Shown here: positions 5,087 through 11,390 of the stretch, piece by piece
How the letters are laid out: every line of letters starts with the position of its first letter
How positions within the stretch are numbered: the stretch's first letter is position 1
Assembly: GCA_049589355.1 (NCBI GenBank)
Contig: JBAWAP010000295.1
Location: 1-11,390 of the forward strand
DNA from: JBAWAP01 sp049589355
GTDB taxonomy: Bacteria; Chloroflexota; Anaerolineae; VGOG01
Length of the DNA: 11,390 nucleotides
Direction of reading: 5' to 3'
Made by a program: the position numbers and the translations under genes
Notes under the pieces: generated by a model
What the model saw: only the letters and a program-made list of their open reading frames with translations
Told to the model about the DNA's origin: nothing
The model's database searches: none

Positions 5087-5107
5087 CTTCGACAGGCTCA
5101 ATACAGG
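5087..5107. repeat. Degenerate copy of the aldolase-type palindromic repeat
   Basis: CTTCGACAGGCTCAATACAG matches the core of the element inside the aldolase gene (CTTCGACTAGGCTCAGGACA) with a short gap and two substitutions. It fills most of the 39-bp gap between the HD-GYP gene and the PduT-like gene. Confidence 0.6.
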
Positions 5108-5110
5108 CTA

Positions 5111-7333
5111 TTAAGTGAACTTAAAACCCTTCTCGGTGAAAAGCTTCAAGCAAGCGTCTACCACCTCAGGATCATAAAGGACACCCCTATTCTGTGAGAT
5201 TTCCCCTAATGCCTCATCTATACCGCGAGGTTCTCTGTAAGGTCGGCTAGAAGCCATGGCCTCAACAACGTCAGCTACAGCTAAGATTCTTGCTTCCAAG
5301 AGGATCTCTTCTCCCGCAAGCCCCTCAGGATAACCAGAACCATCCATCCTTTCGTGATGTTGCAACACGATTTGGGCCACTGGCCATGGAAATTCTATCA
5401 CCCCATTCAATACATCATGACCAATTTGGGGGTGCATCTTGATCAGACCATATTCGAGTTCGGTTAACGGACCGGGCTTACTGAGAATTTCAGCGGGTAC
5501 ATTGATCTTGCCGAGATCATGAATCAGCCCTGCCATACGGATTCCCTCGATCTGCTCCTCGGGAAGGCCCATCTCTTTGGCGATGGCGCAAGCCAGTTGG
5601 GTTACCCCCCGTTGGTGACCAGCCGTGTAGGGATCCCTTATCTCGATTGCTGACACCAGGGCATTGACCGTTCCCTCGAAGGCTCTTCGTAATTTCTGGA
5701 AACTTTGTCGAAGTTCTTCCTCCACCCGCTTGCGCTCGGTGATGTCCACTATCCCCCCGACCATGCGCACCGGCTTTCCACTATCATCATACAGGACATA
5801 ACCACGGTCGAAGACATGGGCGTATGAACCATCGGCACGTTGGTAACGATATTCATCCGACCAGAACTCCTCACCCCCATTGATAACAGCGTTGATTCCT
5901 GAGACGACCCTTTCCCTGTCCTCCGGGTGTATGTGTTCACGCCACCACATAGGATCGTACCCCACTTCATTAGCCCTGTAGCCGAAGAGTGTCTTGACGC
6001 CTTCATTCCACCACACGGCATTTGTGACCAGATCCAAGTCCCATATCGCATCGTTGGTCGCCCTTGCGATTCTCTTAAACCGTTCCTCGCTCTTCCAGAG
6101 CGCCTCGTACAATCGCGCGTTATCTACGGCGATGGCCACTTGGTTGGCGAAGGTGGTCAGCAAAGGCAGTTGACCATGAAAAGCACCGGCACGCAGGCTG
6201 TGCAGATAAAGCACGCCCAGCAGGCGATCTTTGACCATCAATGGCAAGCCGGCGACCGACTTGACGCCAGCCTCCACAATGGGCGGATTGGCAAAACGCG
6301 GCGCTCCTTCGCCCAGATCAGGGATCATAGCGCCATCCTCACCGATTTCATCAATGACCCCTGCCTGACGCGAATGGACGATCCATCTGGTGAGGCCCTT
6401 ATCCCTGATGCGGTACTCTATGCCCGGTACACCGGGCAGGTTTTCAGCACTCCGGCCTATGTTGCCTGCTTCATCCACCAGTACCACACTGGTGTAATCC
6501 GTGGACACCACCTCGCTAGCCAGAGATACAATCTCGGCCAACACCTGGTCGAGTTCGAGAGAGGCAGTCACAACCTGAGATGCCTGGCTCAGAGCGGCTA
6601 ACTGCTCCACTTTGAGTTCCAGCGCCTCCTCCGCCCGCTTGCGCTCGGTGATTTCCCTTTGCAGTTGTTCATTGGCTTGTATCAGTTCAGCGGTGCGCTT
6701 CTCTACCAGTTCCTCAAGGTGGTCGTGGTATTTTCTCAACTCCTCCTCTGCCCGCCTGCTCTCGGCGTGTGCATCAGCCAGTTCCAAGGCGGTTGAAATG
6801 TGCTGGGCAAGGTTTCTCACTGATGGAATCAAGTGTTCGGCCAGTTCGGGGGAAGTCATGGCGAAGGCGCCTATGATCTTTCCATACCGTTTTAACGGCG
6901 TAAGGATGCTGTTTTTCTCCTCGTAGCCCATGGTCTTTGATATCAGGTAGGCTAGCGGTTGCGGAAACAATTCGCCTATTATGTCGCTGACGTTGGATTG
7001 GACAGTTTTTCCCTCTCTTACGATCCGACTGTAGGTGCTTGACTTGTCCAGGTCGATCCTGTACCCTTTCAGCCGGAGCCTAGCCGCTTTCTCCCCTGCC
7101 TTCAACTTCTCGGGGGGCAATGATGTTTCCGCAATCCTAAGCTTCGATCCGTCATCCGTCAACAACAGGATGCTCGCAGTGTATCGCTTCGATTTCGCAA
7201 ACTCCTCCTTCACAGTCCTGTAGATCTCAGCCTCGTCCAGCATGCCGTGTATCTTCGCGGACACGTTCTCCGTGAAGTGGATGATCTCGATCAGATCAGG
7301 CAGCAATTTGTCCATCTGTTCCCTTTTTTCCAT
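5111..7333 (-). CDS. GAF-GAF-PAS-HD-GYP protein, predicted c-di-GMP phosphodiesterase
   Basis: The protein has 740 residues from the preferred ATG at 7333. A GTG nine codons upstream is open, but GGGGGAGGG sits 6 nt before the ATG. Order: GAF 1 (about 20-185), charged coiled coil with EELVEKRTAEL and REITERKRAEEALE (190-245), GAF 2 (about 255-408, with AGVKSVAGLPLMVKDRLLGV), PAS plus PAC (about 415-535, with WWREHIHPEDRERV and IVDITERKR), and HD-GYP (about 545-735). The catalytic motifs are intact: HDLGK (605-609), a metal-site His in KMHP (634), HHERMDGSGYP (659-669). HD-GYP enzymes hydrolyse c-di-GMP to pGpG or GMP. In DPYTAGHQRGV the usual second Arg of HQRRV is Gly. No membrane segment or signal peptide is seen, so it is probably cytosolic. 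It is the likely antagonist of the upstream GGDEF protein and may be co-transcribed with the BMC genes. Confidence 0.92.
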   Translation of the reverse strand: MEKREQMDKLLPDLIEIIHFTENVSAKIHGMLDEAEIYRTVKEEFAKSKRYTASILLLTDDGSKLRIAETSLPPEKLKAGEKAARLRLKGYRIDLDKSSTYSRIVREGKTVQSNVSDIIGELFPQPLAYLISKTMGYEEKNSILTPLKRYGKIIGAFAMTSPELAEHLIPSVRNLAQHISTALELADAHAESRRAEEELRKYHDHLEELVEKRTAELIQANEQLQREITERKRAEEALELKVEQLAALSQASQVVTASLELDQVLAEIVSLASEVVSTDYTSVVLVDEAGNIGRSAENLPGVPGIEYRIRDKGLTRWIVHSRQAGVIDEIGEDGAMIPDLGEGAPRFANPPIVEAGVKSVAGLPLMVKDRLLGVLYLHSLRAGAFHGQLPLLTTFANQVAIAVDNARLYEALWKSEERFKRIARATNDAIWDLDLVTNAVWWNEGVKTLFGYRANEVGYDPMWWREHIHPEDRERVVSGINAVINGGEEFWSDEYRYQRADGSYAHVFDRGYVLYDDSGKPVRMVGGIVDITERKRVEEELRQSFQKLRRAFEGTVNALVSAIEIRDPYTAGHQRGVTQLACAIAKEMGLPEEQIEGIRMAGLIHDLGKINVPAEILSKPGPLTELEYGLIKMHPQIGHDVLNGVIEFPWPVAQIVLQHHERMDGSGYPEGLAGEEILLEARILAVADVVEAMASSRPYREPRGIDEALGEISQNRGVLYDPEVVDACLKLFTEKGFKFT

Positions 7334-7339
7334 CTTTTG

Positions 7340-7348
7340 CCCTCCCCC
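7340..7348 (-). promoter_or_regulatory. RBS deciding the HD-GYP gene start
   Basis: GGGGGAGGG lies 6 nt upstream of the ATG at 7331-7333. The alternative GTG at 7358-7360 would place this purine run inside the coding sequence and add a Gly-rich MGGRGGGQK leader, so the ATG is preferred. Confidence 0.75.
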
Positions 7349-7455
7349 TCTTCCGCCCACTTGCGCTGGGTTTCTGATACTTTCAATTCAGCAATCCATG
7401 GGCACAATTCTACCAATTCGTTTAGAAGTTGCTCTTTAAGGCTCTAGCGTTCATA

Positions 7456-7496
7456 GCCGGAGTGTAGCCTTGGTATGTGTACCAAGCATTGGCCGG
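7456..7496. repeat. Nested inverted repeat in the intergenic gap between the c-di-GMP genes
   Basis: A perfect 7-bp palindrome, CTTGGTA-TGTG-TACCAAG (7469-7486), is enclosed by a second pair, GCCGG (7456-7460) and CCGGC (7492-7496). No T-run follows on the minus strand, so intrinsic termination after the GGDEF gene is not well supported. It could be an RNA hairpin or an operator for the HD-GYP gene whose start is about 120 bp downstream. The remaining 188-bp gap (7334-7521) shows no convincing promoter. Confidence 0.55.
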
Positions 7497-7521
7497 CACA
7501 GTGGCCCCAAGCCCCCTTGAA

Positions 7522-10500
7522 CTAAAGCTCCAAGTTGTCCTGTTTCTGCTCGTACATCAACCTATCCGCCCGGGCTAGCAGTTCATCAATGGAACAGGGG
7601 GATTCGGGATCGTAGCGCGCTATGCCCATGCTTAGTGACAGCCTGTAACGGCGGTCTCCTCTTACGTTGCGGGCCTCCAGGTTCTCCTGCAAACGAGTAG
7701 TAAGAATCTCGGCACTGACGCCATCGGTTTCTATCACCAGAACCACAAACTCATCCCCGCCAATGCGAGCAATGATGTCTGACTCGCGAAAGGTCTCTCT
7801 GAGGACACTGGCGATCTCGATCAATGCCAGGTCTCCTTCCTGGTGGCCCAGGGTATCATTAATCTGCTTCAGTTCGTCAAAGTCGGCAAAGAGCAGCGAC
7901 ATTTTGCTCTTCGCCCGGTCGGCCGTCTTCAACTGCTGTTGTCCCAGGGTTGAGAATCCTCGCCGGTTGTACAGGCCCGTAAGTTCGTCAACGAGCAACG
8001 AGGCGCGTAGTGCATCCTCCATCCGCTTGCGCTGGGTGATGTCGGTATAGACAGCGACTAGCCCGATCAACTCATCTCCCACCAAGATCGGAGACCCGGC
8101 CACGATGACATGCACGTGAGAGCCATCTTTCCGATAACGGACGGTCTCTAAGGGAGGCACTCCTCTCCCGCTCATGACGATCTGTGTAAGCCCGACCGCC
8201 TCCTCGAACACATCGGGGTTGGTAATCAGATGGTCAAGATTTCGGCCGATCACCTCCTCCCGTGAGTATCCGAACAACATCTCTGCGCCCGCGTTCCATT
8301 CCACGATCCCATGGCGGGCATCCGTGGTAACAATGGCGTCAGGGGCGGCTCCCAGCACCCCTTCGAGATACATCCGGCGCTCTTCGATTTCGCGCTCCGC
8401 CTGCTTGCGCTCGGTGATGTCGCGGGCAATGCCCACAAGTCCCACAATCTTCCCTTGGCTATCCCGCAAAGGCACTTTGGTCGTTAAATGCCATACCCTG
8501 TTTCCTGTCCGATCTACGGAGCGTTCTTCTCGGTTAAGCAACGGTTGACCTGACCGGATGATCTCTTGATCGTCGGCATAGTATTGCATTGCCAGTTCCT
8601 GCGGGAAAAGCTCGAAGACCGTCTTCCCGACGACCTCGTCCAGCGTTGTCGCTCCCAGGAAACGCGCATGCGCAATGTTGCTGACAAAATACCGACTTTC
8701 GGTGTCTTTGACGTAGATGTAATCTGGCAGGTTGTCTATCAGGGTGCGCAACAGATTGCGCTCCTCCGCCAGCGCCTCCTCCGCCGCCTTGCGCTCAGTG
8801 ATGTCGGTGAAAGCAGAGAGGATGCCGACGAATTTGTCCTCCTTGAACAGTGGCCGGGCGCCGACGATGACCGGGATCACCTGCCCTTCCTTGCTCAACA
8901 GGGCCGTCTCGTAACGGCCTTCAATCCCCTGGGGCCGCTTCACCAGCTCCTGCTGCACTTTCTCCATCCGCTCCTCAGGCACGATGGCCGTCCAATGCTG
9001 ACCGATCAACTCCTCACAAGTGTATCCTAACAGCTCCTCCGCTGCCGGGTTGGCGAAGGTGAGAATGCCCTGAGCATCCTCGATCAGGATGGCCTCGGCC
9101 ACACCCTGCACGATGCTCTCGTTGAACGCCTTCAAGCGTTCCGTCTCTCCGAAGAGCCTGGCGTTCTCGATGGCGATGGCGGCCTGGTTGGCGAAGGCCT
9201 CCAGCGTCTGGATAGTATTCAGGTCGGGGAGAAGGCCATCCACCGGCTCATCCATCGAGAGCAGTCCCACCGGCTGGCCGTGGGTGCCCCACAGTGGCAC
9301 CAGGAGCATGTCCTCAGGACGCCAGTAGCCAGGCCCGCGATCCTCCCTGCTGGGGGTGACCACGACACCCTGGAAATCTTTCTCCCAATCCACCTCGCCC
9401 TGGCGGATCAGGTAGGAGCGGCTGACCTGGAACCGCTCCTGCATCAGGGTCTGGAAATCGGACCAGCGGTAGGTAGCGCCCATAAGCTCCTCGCGCTCTG
9501 GCCCCTCCAGGCCAGCGATGGCCTGGACCCTCACTAAGTCCTCTTCCGGCTGGCAAACATTGATCACCGCCCGGTGGAAGCCCAGCCTCACCGCCCCTTG
9601 GGCGATCTGCTCCAACACCTGCTCTAGCTCCAGGCCACCGTGTAACACCTCGCTGAGCGTCAGCGTCTGGGCCAGGCGCTCCGATTGCCGCTGCGTTTCC
9701 TCATACAGCCGCGCGTTCTCGATGGCGATGGTTATCTGGCCGGCCAGGGTCTGGAGGATGAAGACGTCGTGCTCATCGAAAGCGTTGAGCTCGTCGCTGT
9801 TCACGTCCAAGACCCCCACCACTCGCTCTCCCACCTTCAGTGGCACAACCAGCTCGGATTTCGTCTCTGGAAGCGACTCGTCTGGGAAGTAATGGGGCTC
9901 CTGACTGACGTCGTTGGCCAAGAGGGGCTCGCCGGTATGGGCCACCCAGCCGATCATCCCCTCCTCACCGACCTTGAAACGTAAATCTTGCTCCTTCCAT
10001 ACCTTTATCTTTTCCGCTGCAGGGTCGCTGCTGGCCTTGAAGACGGCATAGCCTGTGGCTGGCTCGACGAGAAAGATATCCACATGGTAGTAACCAAAGC
10101 TCTGCTGGACAGTCTTGGCCACGTAGGGGAGCAATTCATCGAGGTCGAGGATGGCGGAGACCCTTCGTCCGACTTCCTCGACGGTCTGCAACTGAAGGGC
10201 ACGTTGGCGTGTCTCCTCGAAGAGCTTAGCATTCTCAAGGGCAATGGCCGCTGCACGGGCAAAGTCGTCCAGGAGCTGAACTGCCTTCTCTTCGTAAAAG
10301 CTAGGGGAAGTTTTCTCTATAGCCAGATAGCCGATCATATCGCCCCTCACAAAGAGTGGAGCTCCAACCCAGGAGTGGAATGGTTTCCAGTCCCCTATCC
10401 TCTCAAAACGCTCATTGGTGTGAGTATCGTGGACCACCGCTGGCTGCCTGGTTTCCCTCATCTTCTGAATGATTTTGTTGTCCTTCACATCGAAGCCATC

Positions 10501-11390
10501 CCACATGATCTGCTCATAGAGGATGGGACCCCGCCCGGCTATCATCTTATCCTTTCCGTCGGGGGTGATGATCTTTATGGCTGCCGTATCGTAGTCAATG
10601 ACTGTGCCCAACTGGTTAAGCATGATCTCGAAAACCTGATCTCGCTCCAGAGTGGAAAGGGTGGCCAGGCTCACTTCACGCAGGGCAGCCATCTCCTCAG
10701 CCTGCTTCTTGGCCTCATCATAAAGCTTGGCATTCTCTATGGCAATGGCTACCTGGTCAGCCACCGCCTCCATGGCCGCTACATCCGCCTGTTCGAAATC
10801 ATTCAGATGAATGCTTTGCACGTCCAAGGCGCCGATGACCTTATCGCCCAGCTTGATGGGAACACACAGCTCCGATTTGGTGAGCACTTCCCCCAGGAAA
10901 CCCTTGACGTAGTGGGGGTCCTTGCTGACATCGTTGGCCAGCCACGAGTTGCCGCTTCTGGTGACGAAGCCAATGATGCCTTCATCTAAAGACTGGCTAT
11001 ATTCCCGCGGGGCTATGTGCTCGAAGCCGCCGGCGGCCGACTGCAACACCACCTCGCGGCGCTCCTCGCCCAGAAGGAAAAGGGCCACGTTGTAGTAGTT
11101 GAATTTCTCCTGGATAGAGCGGGGTACCTCCTGCATCAGCCTATCCAAATCCAGGATGGAGGCCACTTTGTCGCCCACCTCGCTAATCAGCGCCAGTTGG
11201 GCGCTCCTTCTTTTCTCCTCCTCGAAGAGCCGTGCGTTCTCGATGGTGACGGCCGCCTGGTTAGCGAAGGTCATTGCCAGTTGGGCCTCCTCAGCGGTAT
11301 AAGGACGCACCTCTGCCCGATCCAGGGCGATCATGCCGATGACCTGATCCTTCACCATCAGCGGCACCCCCAACCACGATCGGATGCGGC
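7522..11390 (-). CDS. Multi-GAF/multi-PAS diguanylate cyclase (GGDEF), N-terminus outside window
   Basis: The frame is open to the right edge (the first codons read RIRSWLGVPLMVKDQ), so at least 1289 residues are present and the start lies outside. Counting from the Leu at 11373 as 1, domains are GAF a (partial, to 45), GAF b (60-212), GAF c (225-381), GAF d (390-553), GAF e (565-735), PAS 1 (745-860), PAS 2 (870-988), PAS 3 (1000-1113) and GGDEF (1120-1283), joined by short coils such as IAIENARLYEET and DITERK. The active site GGDEF is intact (1205-1209), with LFADFDELKQINDTLGH upstream. RESD (1196-1199), five residues before it, is a good I-site for c-di-GMP feedback inhibition. It should make c-di-GMP from two GTP in response to several signals. 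No membrane helices are seen. GAFs b and d are strikingly alike, suggesting internal duplication. It pairs functionally with the HD-GYP protein next door. Confidence 0.94.
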   Translation of the reverse strand, partial: RIRSWLGVPLMVKDQVIGMIALDRAEVRPYTAEEAQLAMTFANQAAVTIENARLFEEEKRRSAQLALISEVGDKVASILDLDRLMQEVPRSIQEKFNYYNVALFLLGEERREVVLQSAAGGFEHIAPREYSQSLDEGIIGFVTRSGNSWLANDVSKDPHYVKGFLGEVLTKSELCVPIKLGDKVIGALDVQSIHLNDFEQADVAAMEAVADQVAIAIENAKLYDEAKKQAEEMAALREVSLATLSTLERDQVFEIMLNQLGTVIDYDTAAIKIITPDGKDKMIAGRGPILYEQIMWDGFDVKDNKIIQKMRETRQPAVVHDTHTNERFERIGDWKPFHSWVGAPLFVRGDMIGYLAIEKTSPSFYEEKAVQLLDDFARAAAIALENAKLFEETRQRALQLQTVEEVGRRVSAILDLDELLPYVAKTVQQSFGYYHVDIFLVEPATGYAVFKASSDPAAEKIKVWKEQDLRFKVGEEGMIGWVAHTGEPLLANDVSQEPHYFPDESLPETKSELVVPLKVGERVVGVLDVNSDELNAFDEHDVFILQTLAGQITIAIENARLYEETQRQSERLAQTLTLSEVLHGGLELEQVLEQIAQGAVRLGFHRAVINVCQPEEDLVRVQAIAGLEGPEREELMGATYRWSDFQTLMQERFQVSRSYLIRQGEVDWEKDFQGVVVTPSREDRGPGYWRPEDMLLVPLWGTHGQPVGLLSMDEPVDGLLPDLNTIQTLEAFANQAAIAIENARLFGETERLKAFNESIVQGVAEAILIEDAQGILTFANPAAEELLGYTCEELIGQHWTAIVPEERMEKVQQELVKRPQGIEGRYETALLSKEGQVIPVIVGARPLFKEDKFVGILSAFTDITERKAAEEALAEERNLLRTLIDNLPDYIYVKDTESRYFVSNIAHARFLGATTLDEVVGKTVFELFPQELAMQYYADDQEIIRSGQPLLNREERSVDRTGNRVWHLTTKVPLRDSQGKIVGLVGIARDITERKQAEREIEERRMYLEGVLGAAPDAIVTTDARHGIVEWNAGAEMLFGYSREEVIGRNLDHLITNPDVFEEAVGLTQIVMSGRGVPPLETVRYRKDGSHVHVIVAGSPILVGDELIGLVAVYTDITQRKRMEDALRASLLVDELTGLYNRRGFSTLGQQQLKTADRAKSKMSLLFADFDELKQINDTLGHQEGDLALIEIASVLRETFRESDIIARIGGDEFVVLVIETDGVSAEILTTRLQENLEARNVRGDRRYRLSLSMGIARYDPESPCSIDELLARADRLMYEQKQDNLEL

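Noticed and set aside
5072..5110. A dedicated promoter for the BMC genes in the 39-bp gap
   Set aside because: No -35/-10 pair at suitable spacing is visible; the gap is taken up by a repeat remnant and the RBS.
7334..7360. Upstream GTG start of the HD-GYP gene (nine extra residues)
   Set aside because: The extra codons translate the Shine-Dalgarno run itself; the ATG at 7333 has ideal RBS spacing.
9988..10989. Long plus-strand open frame (333 codons) antisense to the GAF array
   Set aside because: The opposite strand encodes clear GAF domains through the whole stretch. The plus-strand translation shows no recognisable domain and is a product of codon bias in the real gene.

Overview
The window is 11.4 kb of bacterial DNA in which every gene I can support lies on the minus strand, so transcription runs from high to low coordinates. 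The composition is moderately GC-rich. The features point to an environmental, thermophile-leaning bacterium, probably Chloroflexota (Anaerolineae-like) or a neighbouring phylum. They are a T-box-controlled prolyl-tRNA synthetase of the Thermus/archaeal type, very long multi-GAF/PAS c-di-GMP proteins, and several kinds of dispersed palindromic repeat. The taxonomic call is inference.

Region by region, in transcription order. (1) 11390-7522: a soluble multi-sensor diguanylate cyclase with five GAF domains (the first cut by the window edge), three PAS domains and a GGDEF domain with an intact inhibitory site. (2) 7333-5111: a GAF-coil-GAF-PAS-HD-GYP protein, a predicted c-di-GMP phosphodiesterase. 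(3) 5071-2996: four tightly packed genes of a bacterial microcompartment (BMC). They encode a PduT-like tandem-domain shell trimer with the Cys-Pro-Gly-Lys pore motif, two different EutN/CcmL-type vertex pentamers, and a class II (fuculose-phosphate-like) aldolase. The aldolase ends in a CxxCxxC motif and a predicted amphipathic encapsulation helix. (4) 2851-2779: tRNA-Glu(UUC). (5) 2774-2361: a sigma-70-type promoter and a complete T-box leader with Pro specifier CCC, then proS (2237-807). (6) 692-1: the N-terminal 230 residues of an EamA/DMT permease, running off the left edge.

The most interesting part is the compact BMC locus. It has no hexameric BMC-H shell gene, no aldehyde dehydrogenase and no other core enzyme in the window. 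It follows a c-di-GMP phosphodiesterase gene after only 39 bp with no visible promoter. The likely picture is an aldolase-based catabolic microcompartment, in which sugar-phosphate cleavage releases an aldehyde that is processed inside the shell, with the missing parts encoded elsewhere.

A second theme is repeat invasion of functional sequence. Three hairpin-forming elements built on GTC every 7-8 nt sit between the proS T-box and its RBS, inside the T-box leader where Stem II is expected, and across the aldolase stop codon. A different palindromic repeat is inserted in frame in the aldolase about 20 codons before the catalytic Glu. A 7-bp tandem repeat encodes the tail of one vertex protein. 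A two-hairpin C/G-rich element fills the gap between proS and the permease gene.
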